64,000 nt of DNA from CAVOAK01 sp965217615 (GTDB taxonomy: Bacteria; Pseudomonadota; Alphaproteobacteria; UBA8366; CAVOAK01), in assembly GCA_965217615.1 (NCBI GenBank), contig CBDCIT010000007.1, positions 41,322 through 105,321 of the forward strand, given 5' to 3'. A program made the translations under genes and the position numbers. Below are positions 8,743 to 17,932 of the stretch, in pieces. The notes under the pieces are model-generated. The model was not told the origin of the DNA. It did not search any database and saw nothing but the letters and a program-made list of their open reading frames with translations. Position 1 is the stretch's first letter. Each line of letters begins with the position of its first letter.

Positions 8743-9495
8743 ATGACCGATCCGATACTCGAACAGTTGAAAGATCTTCTGAACGCGAGCAGTAGAGTCG
8801 TCATCTTTACTGGAGCTGGCATCAGCACGGAGTCGGGTATCCCCGATTTTAGGAGTCCAGGCGGAATCTGGACAAAGTACCGGCCGATTGACTTCGGCGA
8901 CTTTATGACCTCCGAGGAAATGCGGCGACAATTCTGGATACGGAAGTTCGCGACCGACGACGATCTGAAGGCGGCACAGCCAAACCGCGGTCACCGCGCC
9001 GTGGCAAAGCTCATTGAGACAGGTAAAGCCAGTTGCATCATCACGCAGAATATCGACGGCCTGCATCAATCATCAGGCGTACCGGACGAAAAAGTCGTTG
9101 AGCTGCACGGCAACACGACCTACGCGTCATGTCTTGATTGCGCCACCCGCTACGAACTTGGCCCTATCAAAGTGCAGTTCCAAGCCAGCGAGACCGTGCC
9201 AACGTGCGACGCATGCGGCGGCATCATAAAGGCTGCAACGATCTCGTTTGGCCAACCGATGCCCGAGGCGGCAATGCGGGTTGCCGAGGCGGAAACTAAT
9301 CTTGCCGACCCCTTTATCTCTATCGCCTCGTCGCTCGTGGTCTTCCCGGCCGCTGGATTTCCGCTTCTTGCGGCGCGAAATGGCGCAAGGCTGGTGATCC
9401 TCAATCGCGAACCTACCGCGATGGACCCCCATGCCCATCTCATTCTCAATCGTGAGATCGGACCGACGCTCGGCAAGGTCGTCGGCGTGAACTAG
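8743..9495 (+). CDS. Sir2-family NAD-dependent protein deacylase
   Basis: The 250-residue protein is a class III sirtuin that removes acyl groups from lysines using NAD+. The Rossmann motif FTGAGISTESGIPDFRSPGG (residues 22-41), TQNIDGLHQ (101-109) and catalytic His122 in ELHG are present. Four cysteines at 130, 133, 155 and 158 form the expected structural zinc site (CLDC and CDAC). The start at ATG 8743 gives the usual length. It lies just to the right of IS5-like copy B and upstream of the VOC gene, with a gap of 34 bases. Confidence 0.93.
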   Translation: MTDPILEQLKDLLNASSRVVIFTGAGISTESGIPDFRSPGGIWTKYRPIDFGDFMTSEEMRRQFWIRKFATDDDLKAAQPNRGHRAVAKLIETGKASCIITQNIDGLHQSSGVPDEKVVELHGNTTYASCLDCATRYELGPIKVQFQASETVPTCDACGGIIKAATISFGQPMPEAAMRVAEAETNLADPFISIASSLVVFPAAGFPLLAARNGARLVILNREPTAMDPHAHLILNREIGPTLGKVVGVN

Positions 9496-9529
9496 GATAG
9501 ATGCAACTAGAGAGAGATTGGAGACGGCC

Positions 9530-9967
9530 ATGTCTGACGGGGCCAAGGACACGATCTCAACTGTCATCCCAGCTATGCGCTATCGCAACGCGCCGGCAGC
9601 CATCGAATGGCTTGTCCAAGCATTCGGATTTGAAAAGCACCTCGTCGTTCCAGGGCCTGATGAAACAATCGCCCACGCGCAGCTATCGTTCGGCAACGGC
9701 ATGATCATGCTCGGATCTTCGCGCGGTGATGATGTTGACCCAATGTTCACGCAGCCCGCCGACATCGGGGGCACAGAAACCCAATGTCCCTATACCATCG
9801 TCGAGGATGCCGACACACATTGCGAACGGGCGAGGGCTGCGGGCGCCGTAATCGAGATGGACGTCGCGGACCAGGAACACGGGGGGCGCCTTTACACCTG
9901 CCGTGATCTCGAAGGTCATATCTGGAATTTTGGGACCTACGACCCGTGGCAAGCGACGGATGATTAA
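9530..9967 (+). CDS. VOC-family (glyoxalase/bleomycin-resistance fold) protein
   Basis: The 145-residue product has the vicinal-oxygen-chelate fold: AMRYRNAPAAIEWLVQAFGFEK opens the first beta-alpha-beta module, and GRLYTCRDLEGHIWNFGTYDP closes the second. This resembles the YycE/PhnB-like group of single-domain VOC proteins. Substrate cannot be told from sequence. I chose ATG 9530 (MSDGAKD) over a TTG four codons upstream because GGAGA lies about ten bases before it. It is probably co-transcribed with the sirtuin gene. Confidence 0.8.
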   Translation: MSDGAKDTISTVIPAMRYRNAPAAIEWLVQAFGFEKHLVVPGPDETIAHAQLSFGNGMIMLGSSRGDDVDPMFTQPADIGGTETQCPYTIVEDADTHCERARAAGAVIEMDVADQEHGGRLYTCRDLEGHIWNFGTYDPWQATDD

Positions 9968-10133
9968 GTCGTAGTCTCAAATATCCGCATATCCCAGATT
10001 CGCTAAAGCTGTCTTTGTTGCCGTTCGGGATATCTGGGTACGTTTATTTTGCGGAGGCGATTCCCATCAACACGGGCAGCGTCTCTTCGTCAAATGTTAC
10101 TGCAAACACTTCGTCGACATAAACGCAACATAG

Positions 10134-11565
10134 CAGCCCGTTGATTAAGTGGGCGCCGTCTGATTCTCTGGTTCCCTGATTTGCAGGGGGGTTTGCCGAT
10201 GGCGATGGGACGGCAGAAGGATGGTCAGGGGGACCTGATGGTGAGCTGGTCGGAGATGCCGCGCTCTCCGGGTCATGTGTTTTATGACCGCTTGCAGTCG
10301 GTGCTGATCGAGGGCGGCTTCGACGCCTTTGCCGAGGCGAGCTTCCGGCCTTATTACGCGGCCCGGATGGGCGCGCCATCGGTGCCGCCCGGGCGCTATT
10401 TCCGGATGCACCTGGTGGGCTACTTCGAGGGCATCGACAGCGAGCGCGGTCTGGAGTGGCGCTGCTCGGACTCGCTTTCGCTGCGGGCGTTCCTGCGACT
10501 GGGGAGCCGTGATCGGGTACCGGACCATTCCTGGCTGTCACGGAGCCGCACGCGCCTGCCCCATGAAGTCCACGCGGCGGTCTTCGACTGGGTTCTGGTG
10601 CTGATCGCCGAGGCGGGGCTGATCAAGGGCGAGCGCATCGGCGTCGATGCCTCGACCATGGAGGCCAACGCGGCGCTGCGGAACATCGTGCGGCGCGCCA
10701 ACGGCGAAGGCTACCGGGAGATGCTGGAGCGCCTGGCCCGGGAAAGCGGCGTCGAGACACCCACGGCCGAGGATCTGGCGCGTCTGGAGCGGAAGCGCAA
10801 GGGCAAGAAGCTTTCCAACACGGATTGGGTTTCGAAGAGCGACCCCGAGGCCAAGATCGCCAAGATGAAGGACGGCACGACGCATCTGGCCTACAAGCCC
10901 GAGCACGCGGTGGATCTGGACACCGGCGCGGTGGCGGCGGCCGAGCTGCACCCGGCCGATGAGGGCGACACCACGACGCTTTCCAAGGCCGAGGCAAACC
11001 TCGGGGCGGTGGATGCGGCACCGACGGCGGAGGACCCGGCCGAATGCGTCGCCGACAAAGGTTATCACCCACGGGCGGTCTTGAGGGCTCTGGACGACAG
11101 TCCCTGGAAGACCCGGATCGCGGCGCCCAAGCAGACCGGCTTTTCGCGCTGGCACGGTGATGAGGCGGCGCGGCGCGCGGTCACCAACAACCGTGCGCGG
11201 CTCAAGTCCGGGGTCGCCCGCGAGGCCTTCAAGCTGCGCGCCGAGATCGTCGAGCGCTGCTTTGCCCACAACCTCGATCGTGGCGGCATGCGACGAACCT
11301 GGCTGCGCGGGCGAGAGAATGTGCACAAGCGATACCTGCTCCACGTCGCCGGCCACAATCTATCGTTACTGATGCGCCAGCTCATCGGCGCCGGCACCCC
11401 GCGGGAGGCCGTGGCGGGCAGATATGGCGGTATTTTCGTTCTGCTCACGCCCACCGGGGCCATGCTGGTGGCACGGGGGGGCTCGCAAAGCGGCCAGACG
11501 GCTTTCGCCGCCGCATTCCTCATCTGGGGGTGAGAGCCGGAAAAAGCCACTTAATCAACGGGCTG
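10134..11565 (+). mobile_element. IS5-like insertion sequence, copy C
   Basis: This copy of 1432 bp has the same terminal repeats as the others and a duplication ATAG (10130-10133 and 11566-11569). It is the copy with the cleanest transposase reading frame. Compared with copy B it lacks 12 bases in the middle of the transposase gene and one G near the 3' end. Confidence 0.94.
10199..11533 (+). CDS. DDE transposase of IS5-like copy C
   Basis: The frame is open from MAMGRQK to the natural end FAAAFLIWG, stopping just inside the right inverted repeat. Catalytic residues are Asp in GVDASTME, Asp in ADKGYH and Glu in AEIVERCF. A 12-base in-frame deletion removes four residues (TLAK) from the segment TTLSKTLAKAEANLG seen in copies A, B and D. 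The lost residues lie in a helical insertion between the first two catalytic Asp residues, so the protein may still work. Confidence 0.9.
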   Translation: MAMGRQKDGQGDLMVSWSEMPRSPGHVFYDRLQSVLIEGGFDAFAEASFRPYYAARMGAPSVPPGRYFRMHLVGYFEGIDSERGLEWRCSDSLSLRAFLRLGSRDRVPDHSWLSRSRTRLPHEVHAAVFDWVLVLIAEAGLIKGERIGVDASTMEANAALRNIVRRANGEGYREMLERLARESGVETPTAEDLARLERKRKGKKLSNTDWVSKSDPEAKIAKMKDGTTHLAYKPEHAVDLDTGAVAAAELHPADEGDTTTLSKAEANLGAVDAAPTAEDPAECVADKGYHPRAVLRALDDSPWKTRIAAPKQTGFSRWHGDEAARRAVTNNRARLKSGVAREAFKLRAEIVERCFAHNLDRGGMRRTWLRGRENVHKRYLLHVAGHNLSLLMRQLIGAGTPREAVAGRYGGIFVLLTPTGAMLVARGGSQSGQTAFAAAFLIWG

Positions 11566-12105
11566 ATAGGTCCGCCCCACTAAACGCGTTTGAAATTCGC
11601 TCGATCGTCATTCCATATTTGCCATCGTCGGAGGCGAGCCAATCCCACTGCGCAATCTTGCCGCGAGGGTTTAAAGTTCGGGAAAGCAGCCCGATCGTTT
11701 TCTCGTAATCTGGCAGGAAGTTACAAACAGACGACGCAACAATCAGATCAAAGCCGGAAAGCCAAGTCGCGGATGAACGCACCGTGTCATCGTCAATGTC
11801 CGAGCAGAACGTAGTGACATTGTGGATTTCCTTATTACGTAACACGTCGATCATATCCGGCGATGTATCGACGGCGATTACTTCTCTTACGAGCGGCGCC
11901 AGTTTTTCGGTGAGAAGCCCGGTACCGCAGCCAAAATCTAGCGCGCGTTTGCTTTTCCATTCGCCGTCAGAGACATTCACATGCTCAATTAGAGCAAGGA
12001 ATGCCTGATCGGCGTAGGAACGGACTCGCTCATCTCGATCCCAGGTCTTTGCTCGCTCATCCCAGTTCTTGGACATAGCTAGCTGAGAGTTGAAGTCCCA
12101 ATGCC

Positions 12106-13494
12106 CTACTCGGCCGCGGCCTGCTCAGGGTCGGCCGCCGGCGTGGCGACCGGTTCACGCATCGTTACGAACTCCTCAGCCGACGTTGGGTGAATACCGA
12201 CGGTCGCATCGAACTGCGCTTTGGTTGCACCGCACTTGAGCGCAATGGCGATACCCTGGATGATTTCGCCCGCGTCAGGACCGACCATGTGGACACCGAC
12301 GACGCGCTCACTCGCCTGGTCGACGATGAGCTTCATGAACGTCTGCTCGTCGTTCCCGCTCAAAGTGTGCTTCAGCGGGCGAAACTCGGACCTATAGATG
12401 TCGACCGGGCCGTAGCGTTCGCGCGCCTGCGCCTCGGTCAATCCAACATTACCGATTGGCGGCTGGCTAAACACCGCTGAAGGCACGTCCGCGTAATCAA
12501 GTTTCGTCGGTACCCCGCCGAACAGCGTCTTTACCAGCGCCATGGCCTCGGCAATCGCAACGGGTGTCAGCGCGACCCGGTCGATGACATCGCCGATCGC
12601 GTAGATATTGGCGACCGATGTCCGGAAATAGTCATCAACTTTGATAGCCCCGTTATCGGCCAGTTCGACACCGGCCGCCGCAAGCCCGATGTCGTCCGTC
12701 AGTGGCTTCCGGCCCGTTGCATACATGATGCTATCAGCCGTCAGCTCGCTCCCGTCCTTGAGTTCCGCGCGGAGACCGTCGGCTGTTTTTTCGATGCGTG
12801 CAATGTCGGCATTGAAGCGAACATCGACGCCTTTCTTGCACATCTCGCCGGCAAGAAACCCGCGAACATCGTCATCGAAACCGCGTAGGAAGAGCGGGCC
12901 ACGGTAAATCTGCCTCACCTCGGCGCCGAGACCGTGGAAGATACCGGCAAACTCAACGGCGATATAGCCACCGCCAACGATGAGTAATCGTTTTGGAAGC
13001 TCCTCTAAGAAGAACGCCTCGTTGGACGTGATGGCGTGCTCCTTGCCCGGAATATCGGGAACGAAAGGCCAGCCGCCGGTCGCCACTAGGATATGCTCAG
13101 TGGTGTAGGATTTTCCCTCGACCCTGATCGTGCGCGCATCCTCGAGTATCGCGTGCCCATCGAACAAGTCGACGCCTGCATTCTTGAGAAGCCGATCGTA
13201 AATGCCGTTCAAGCGCGAGATTTCTTCGTTCTTGGCGGCGAGCAGACGCCTCCAATCGAACGTTCGCTCGCCGAGCGTCCAGCCAAAACCCTCCGCGTCC
13301 TCGAAATCTTCCGCAAAGTGTGCGGCATAGACCAGAAGCTTCTTCGGAATGCAGCCGACATTTACGCAGGTCCCGCCAAGATAACGTTCTTCCGCAATAG
13401 CGACCCGTGCGCCCGTAGCGCTCGCCATACGGCAGGCCCTAACACCGCCCGATCCGGCGCCTATCGCGAACAGGTCATAGTCGTATTGAGGCAT
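12106..13494 (-). CDS. gor: Glutathione-disulfide reductase
   Basis: The 462-residue FAD-dependent pyridine-nucleotide disulfide oxidoreductase keeps glutathione reduced with NADPH. The FAD motif GAGSGGVRA is near residue 12. The redox pair Cys43 and Cys48 sits in GGTCVNVGCIPKK, the nucleotide motif is GGGYIAVEFAG, and ATGRKP and YAIGDV follow. The dimer-interface signature HPTSAEEFVTMR contains the active-site His. The length is that of plant and alphaproteobacterial Gor proteins. The start at ATG 13494 leaves a gap of about 70 bases to the downstream end of the aldehyde dehydrogenase gene, so the three minus-strand genes may form one unit. Confidence 0.94.
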   Translation of the reverse strand: MPQYDYDLFAIGAGSGGVRACRMASATGARVAIAEERYLGGTCVNVGCIPKKLLVYAAHFAEDFEDAEGFGWTLGERTFDWRRLLAAKNEEISRLNGIYDRLLKNAGVDLFDGHAILEDARTIRVEGKSYTTEHILVATGGWPFVPDIPGKEHAITSNEAFFLEELPKRLLIVGGGYIAVEFAGIFHGLGAEVRQIYRGPLFLRGFDDDVRGFLAGEMCKKGVDVRFNADIARIEKTADGLRAELKDGSELTADSIMYATGRKPLTDDIGLAAAGVELADNGAIKVDDYFRTSVANIYAIGDVIDRVALTPVAIAEAMALVKTLFGGVPTKLDYADVPSAVFSQPPIGNVGLTEAQARERYGPVDIYRSEFRPLKHTLSGNDEQTFMKLIVDQASERVVGVHMVGPDAGEIIQGIAIALKCGATKAQFDATVGIHPTSAEEFVTMREPVATPAADPEQAAAE

Positions 13495-13564
13495 TTTCTA
13501 ACGCTCCCGGGGTGGTCAGCAGCACCCGTGCAAAACTGGCGGCGACCTCGCTTCCTATTTGTCG

Positions 13565-15022
13565 CTAGGCGTCGATTCCGCCCATGCAGAGATATTTCAC
13601 TTCGAGAAACTCATCGATACCGAAATGCGACCCTTCGCGTCCAATACCCGATTCTTTCATGCCGCCAAACGGCGCGACTTCGTTCGAGATGATGCCCACA
13701 TTTATTCCGACGATGCCGTATTCAAGGCTTTCGGCCACGCGCCAGATGCGACCCACGTCCCGGCTATAAAAATACGAAGCGAGGCCGTATACCGTATCGT
13801 TCGCCATAGCGATGGCCTGATCCTCGGTCTCGAAGCGGAACAGGGGCGCAACCGGACCGAAGGTCTCCTCGTGGGTGACCATCATGTCTCCAGTCATCTC
13901 GGCAAGCACCGTCGGCTCGAAGAACGTCCCGCCCAGCGCGTGACGCTTACCACCGAGGACGAGGCGCGCGCCCTTCTCGGTCGCGTCGGCGATATGCGCC
14001 TCGACTTTTTCCACCGCCTTGATGTCGATGAGCGGGCCTTGCGTAACGCCAGCTTCGAGACCAGGCCCGACCTTGAGCCCGTCGACGGCGCCAGCAAGCT
14101 TACCGGCGAACGTGTCATAAACTCCGTCTTGAACGAGAAATCGATTGGCGCAGACGCAGGTCTGGCCCGCATTGCGGTATTTTGAAGCCAGCGCGCCGTC
14201 GACGGCTGCATCGAGATCGGCGTCATCGAAGACGATGAACGGCGCATTACCGCCGAGCTCCAGCGACACTTTCTTCACGGTCCCGGCACATTGCTCCATG
14301 AGCAGTTTGCCGACTTCGGTCGAACCGGTAAAGGTGAGCTTGCGGACGATCGGGTTGGACGTCATCTCGCCGCCGATCGCGCCCGAGCCGCCGGTCACGA
14401 CGTTAAAGACGCCCGCTGGCACGCCCGCCCGTTCCGCGAGTTCTGCAAGCGCCAACGCGGAGAGCGGTGTCGAGGTCGCGGGCTTGACCACCATGGTGCA
14501 GCCCGCGGCCAAGGCCGGCCCTACTTTTCTAGTGATCATGGCCGATGGAAAGTTCCACGGGGTGATCGCGGCACAGACGCCGATCGGCTCCTTGGTTACG
14601 ACGATGCGCCGGTCGGGCGTGGGTTCGGGGATGATCTCCCCATAGACGCGCTTGCCTTCCTCCGCAAACCATTCGATGAACGATGCGGCGTAAGCAATCT
14701 CGCCCATCGACTCGGCCAATGGCTTGCCTTGCTCGCGGGTCATCAGGTTGGCCAGATCTTCCTGGTTTTCGAGCATCAGGTCGTTCCAGCGTCGCAAGAC
14801 CGCTGCCCGCTCCTTCGCCGTCTTGCGGCGCCAGTCGGGCAGCGCCTTGTTTGCCGCGTCGATGGCGCGGCGTGTCTCCGCGGCCGCCATCTTGGGGACC
14901 GCACCGAGCGTTTCACCCGTGGCCGGGTCGGTGACGTCGATCACCGTTCCATCGTCGGCGTCAATCCACGCGCCGTCGACATAACACTGTTGGCGTAACA
15001 GTTTCGAATCGCTCAGTTGCAT
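13565..15022 (-). CDS. gabD: Succinate-semialdehyde dehydrogenase (NAD(P)+)
   Basis: This aldehyde dehydrogenase of 485 residues oxidises succinate semialdehyde to succinate in the GABA pathway. The cofactor region reads PWNFPSAMITRKVGPALAAGCTMVVKP. The general base Glu is in LELGGNAPFIVFDDAD and the nucleophile Cys in AGQTCVCANR. The C-terminus GMKESGIGREGSHFGIDEFLEVKYLC is characteristic of GabD-type enzymes. The related glutarate-semialdehyde dehydrogenase cannot be fully excluded. It lies 35 bases downstream of a second aldehyde dehydrogenase gene. Confidence 0.9.
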   Translation of the reverse strand: MQLSDSKLLRQQCYVDGAWIDADDGTVIDVTDPATGETLGAVPKMAAAETRRAIDAANKALPDWRRKTAKERAAVLRRWNDLMLENQEDLANLMTREQGKPLAESMGEIAYAASFIEWFAEEGKRVYGEIIPEPTPDRRIVVTKEPIGVCAAITPWNFPSAMITRKVGPALAAGCTMVVKPATSTPLSALALAELAERAGVPAGVFNVVTGGSGAIGGEMTSNPIVRKLTFTGSTEVGKLLMEQCAGTVKKVSLELGGNAPFIVFDDADLDAAVDGALASKYRNAGQTCVCANRFLVQDGVYDTFAGKLAGAVDGLKVGPGLEAGVTQGPLIDIKAVEKVEAHIADATEKGARLVLGGKRHALGGTFFEPTVLAEMTGDMMVTHEETFGPVAPLFRFETEDQAIAMANDTVYGLASYFYSRDVGRIWRVAESLEYGIVGINVGIISNEVAPFGGMKESGIGREGSHFGIDEFLEVKYLCMGGIDA

Positions 15023-15057
15023 GTCGGTACCCTTCGTAAACAGTCTTCGGTGGCGAC

Positions 15058-16497
15058 CTAGAGTTCTTTCGAGCGGATCACGAGCATCTTCTCGATCTGC
15101 ATGTCATGCATCGTGTGATGGATGCCGCCGACGCCGTGACCCGACTGTTTTAGGCCAGCAAATGGCATCCAGTCGACGCGGAAGGCCGTGTGGTCGTTGA
15201 CCATGACAGCGCTGGCATTGAGCCGCCGAAAGGCACGCATCGCCGTATCGACATTGCGGGTGCAGACGGCTGCCTGGAACGCAAAAGGCAACGCATTGGC
15301 ACGCGCTATCGCATCGTTAATATCACTATAGGAATAAACGCAGACCACCGGCCCGAATATCTCTGCGGTGCTGACCCGCGCGTCAGCGGGCGGATTGAGC
15401 AACACCGTTGGCGCGTAGCAGCTCGACGAGAGTTTTTCGCCGCCGACCAGCAGCTCCGCACCACTCTCGACCGCCTCTTGCACCCATTCATGCACGCGGT
15501 CGACCTCGCCCGAACGAATGAGCGGGCCGACATCGGTCTCGGGCTTGATCGGATCGCCAACCGTCATCGACTTTCCAACTTCTGCCAAGCCTTCGGCAAC
15601 CGTCCGTGCAACATCCTCATGGGCAAATACGCGCTGCACCGACACGCAGACCTGACCGGCGTGGTAGAAGCCGCCTTTGCCCAATAGTGGCAATACGTCG
15701 TCGAGGTCGGCGTCCGCCGTGACAATAACCGGCGCAGCACCCCCATGCTCGAGAGCGCATCGCGCGCCAGGTGCAAGTTTCGAACGTAACGCCCAGCCCA
15801 CCTTGGCGCTGCCAATGAAGCTGAAAAAGTCGACCCGTGAATCGGTGACAAGCGCTTCGGCGGCCGCGCGATCGGAGGTGACGATCGGCTGGCACCAGGC
15901 ATCCGGTAGCCCAGCCTCGCGCATGATTTGCACGAAGCGCAAACAGGACAATGGCGTAACCCCAGCTGGCTTGACGATCGCCGGACATCCCACCGCGACG
16001 GCAGGTGCGACCTGATGGACGATCAGATTCAAAGGATGGTTGAAAGCGCTGACGGCGACAACGACACCGATCGGCCCGTGGGTCGTCATCGCCAGGCGAT
16101 TGGCCGACGCAGCGTTGCGGTTCATCGGAATCTCCGTACCCGCTTGCGCCCGCAAACCCTCAATGCACAAACGCACGCCATCGATCGCGCAGGCCACCTC
16201 GACACGACTGTCAACGAGTGGCTTGCCGCCTTCGCGCGCGGCCTCGACTGCAAGGTCTTCGGCCCGCGCTGCCATCAATTCGGCAGTGCCCTCGAGGATC
16301 TCGACACGCCGTCCGGGCGCGATCCATCCGTCTCGATCCGCATAGAGCGCTGCTGCCGTTGCCAGTGCTGTTTCAACTGCCATCGCATCTGCCGCCGCCA
16401 CGTCGGCGATTGCAGCATCGTCGAACGGCGCGGTCACGGAGACGACTGCGCCTGTGCTTGTTGCCCCTGGCACCATGAGTGGAAATTGCTGCGTCAT
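15058..16497 (-). CDS. Aldehyde dehydrogenase family protein
   Basis: The 479-residue protein belongs to the aldehyde dehydrogenase superfamily. The nucleophile Cys lies in YHAGQVCVSVQR and the general base Glu in CALEHGGAAPVIV. The cofactor region is VVAVSAFNHPLNLIVHQVAPAVAVGCP. The pattern FNHPLNL and HGGAAP is that of the branch holding lactaldehyde, phosphonoacetaldehyde and sulfoacetaldehyde dehydrogenases, but no phosphonate or sulfonate genes are nearby and the substrate stays open. It is the first gene of the minus-strand unit followed by gabD and gor. Confidence 0.86.
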   Translation of the reverse strand: MTQQFPLMVPGATSTGAVVSVTAPFDDAAIADVAAADAMAVETALATAAALYADRDGWIAPGRRVEILEGTAELMAARAEDLAVEAAREGGKPLVDSRVEVACAIDGVRLCIEGLRAQAGTEIPMNRNAASANRLAMTTHGPIGVVVAVSAFNHPLNLIVHQVAPAVAVGCPAIVKPAGVTPLSCLRFVQIMREAGLPDAWCQPIVTSDRAAAEALVTDSRVDFFSFIGSAKVGWALRSKLAPGARCALEHGGAAPVIVTADADLDDVLPLLGKGGFYHAGQVCVSVQRVFAHEDVARTVAEGLAEVGKSMTVGDPIKPETDVGPLIRSGEVDRVHEWVQEAVESGAELLVGGEKLSSSCYAPTVLLNPPADARVSTAEIFGPVVCVYSYSDINDAIARANALPFAFQAAVCTRNVDTAMRAFRRLNASAVMVNDHTAFRVDWMPFAGLKQSGHGVGGIHHTMHDMQIEKMLVIRSKEL

Positions 16498-16749
16498 CCC
16501 TCCCCCTCGCCTTTATTTTCGGACCGCCGTTGGTCGTGCCGTTTCGGCGGCGCTTCGTTCACATGACGTATTCATTAACGCTTAGCCACACCCTAGCGCT
16601 TGGGCTTGTGAATCGGCAAACGGAACCGTCTAGTGGAATCCCGCGATTGGCTGTCCATGGTATGCTGTTGACGGAGTAAACAGGTGCCGTGCCATGCGAC
16701 AGCGCGGACTGCTGACACTGCGTTCACCGGAAAGCCGACCCGAGGATCC

Positions 16750-17070
16750 ATGGCAGACGCGCGCCACACCACCGTGATGATCTGCATCAACTATCGCGCC
16801 AACAACCTTGTCGATTCCTGCGGTCGGCGCGGCAGTGCAGATGTCGCCGACGCGCTTGAAGCAGGCATCCGAGAGCGCGCGCTGTCCTATGATCTCGTCC
16901 GCACCCATTGCATGGGCAAGTGCCATATCGGACCGACAGTGCGTATCGTACCAGGCGGACCGTTCGTCATGGGCGCGGCGGCGTCCGATGTACCACATAT
17001 CCTCGATCGCCTTGCCGCCCATGAGATCGACGAGCTGGCAGCGGAATATCCGGTGCCCCCCGATGACTAG
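16750..17070 (+). CDS. Thioredoxin-fold [2Fe-2S] ferredoxin-like protein
   Basis: The 106-residue protein resembles the small [2Fe-2S] ferredoxins and the NuoE C-terminal domain. Candidate cluster ligands are Cys in VMICINYR, Cys in VDSCGRRG and the pair in HCMGKCHIGP. I chose ATG 16750 (MADARHTT) because similarity begins there; an upstream ATG at 16684 would add 22 unrelated residues. Its role is probably electron transfer. Its stop overlaps the start of the DUF2147 gene by eight bases, so the two are translationally linked. Confidence 0.75.
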   Translation: MADARHTTVMICINYRANNLVDSCGRRGSADVADALEAGIRERALSYDLVRTHCMGKCHIGPTVRIVPGGPFVMGAAASDVPHILDRLAAHEIDELAAEYPVPPDD

Positions 17071-17500
17071 GTCAATCTCTCCACCACTTGTGTTCCTGCT
17101 TCTGATTGCCGCACTCACAGCGCCGGTTGCAGCACGCGCCGACATGCTCGGGCTGTGGGCGACTACAGAGAACAAATCGCATGTCCGGATCGAGCGTTGT
17201 GGCGAAGCTTTGTGTGGCAAGCTTGTCTGGCTTGAGGAGCCAAATGACGAGAGTGGGGAACCGAAGCGCGACAAGTTCAACAGCGATGCGGCGCTGCAAA
17301 CACGTCCAATTCTCGGCATCACATTCATTCGTAATTTGGTCGCTGACGCCAACGGAGAGTGCTGCAAGGGCCGGATCTATAACCCTGAGGACGGCCATAC
17401 CTACCGCTCGAACGTTACGCTCGTTGACGATGACACGCCCAAGGTGGAGGGCTGCTTTCTCATCTTCTGCAAAGCGCCGGTTTGGACGCAAGTGGAATAA
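17063..17500 (+). CDS. Secreted DUF2147-family protein
   Basis: The 145-residue product has a clear signal peptide (hydrophobic FLLLIAALTAPVAARA with AxA-type cleavage near residue 26). The mature domain starts MLGLWATTENKSHVRIERCGEALCGKLVWL, which is the DUF2147 pattern. The fold is a small beta-barrel exported to the periplasm; function is unknown. Six or more cysteines (ERCGEALCG, GECCKG, EGCFLIFCK) suggest disulfides. The start ATG 17063 overlaps the preceding ferredoxin-like gene. Confidence 0.82.
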   Translation: MTRSISPPLVFLLLIAALTAPVAARADMLGLWATTENKSHVRIERCGEALCGKLVWLEEPNDESGEPKRDKFNSDAALQTRPILGITFIRNLVADANGECCKGRIYNPEDGHTYRSNVTLVDDDTPKVEGCFLIFCKAPVWTQVE

Positions 17501-17522
17501 TTCTTGCGCGGACGATTCGTAA

Positions 17523-17762
17523 ATGATGAGCGATGAAGACAAAGAGGCGATGAAGGAGCTGGTCACGGCGGTCGCGACCAACGCCGTGGAACTGCCGGAG
17601 GGCGATGCCCGCGAGGAATATCTCCGCGACTGGCAGCAGGAAGCCGAGTGGGACTGGCGGGAGGCTGGGATATCTCCCGATACGGCGGCTCGAAACGCAG
17701 CAACACTTGAATCGCTGGTGCGCGAAATGATCGGCGTGCTCTTGCGCCGAGGCAGCACCTAG
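17523..17762 (+). CDS. Small hypothetical protein
   Basis: The 79-residue ORF begins at ATG 17523 and follows the DUF2147 gene by 22 bases in the same direction. The protein is acidic and helical (EEYLRDWQQEAEWDWREAGISPDTAARN), with no signal peptide or membrane segment. I do not recognise a family. Position and codon pattern support a real gene, but it could be spurious. Confidence 0.5.
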   Translation: MMSDEDKEAMKELVTAVATNAVELPEGDAREEYLRDWQQEAEWDWREAGISPDTAARNAATLESLVREMIGVLLRRGST

Positions 17763-17932
17763 ACGGTTCTGCAGGCGGCGCTCAACCGAATCCAACCGTG
17801 ACGACGAGGACGATACCGTTAGGCGGCATCCCATAACGCCTTGACCTTGGGGAAGGCCCGATTGCCGAGCTCGACCCGCTTGGCGCTCGTGGTATCGCCC
17901 CACTCCTCGACCGCTGTCACATAGGCTGGGCG

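Larger units (their letters stand above)
10044..12076 (-). pseudogene. SAM-dependent methyltransferase gene split by an IS5-like element
   Basis: The 5' part (12076 down to about 11566) encodes a class I methyltransferase. ALDFGCGTGLLTEKLA is the SAM-binding motif I, AVDTSPDM is motif II and FDLIVASSV lies in the motif IV region. IS5-like copy C sits near the end of the gene. Removing the element and one 4-bp duplication joins NAFSGADL to CCVYVDEVFAVTFDEE in frame, and the rebuilt protein of about 198 residues ends at the stop at 10044-10046. In its present state the protein ends a few residues into the element (ADLSAR), losing about 28 C-terminal residues. The SAM-binding core is intact, so some activity is possible. 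Substrate unknown. Confidence 0.85.
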
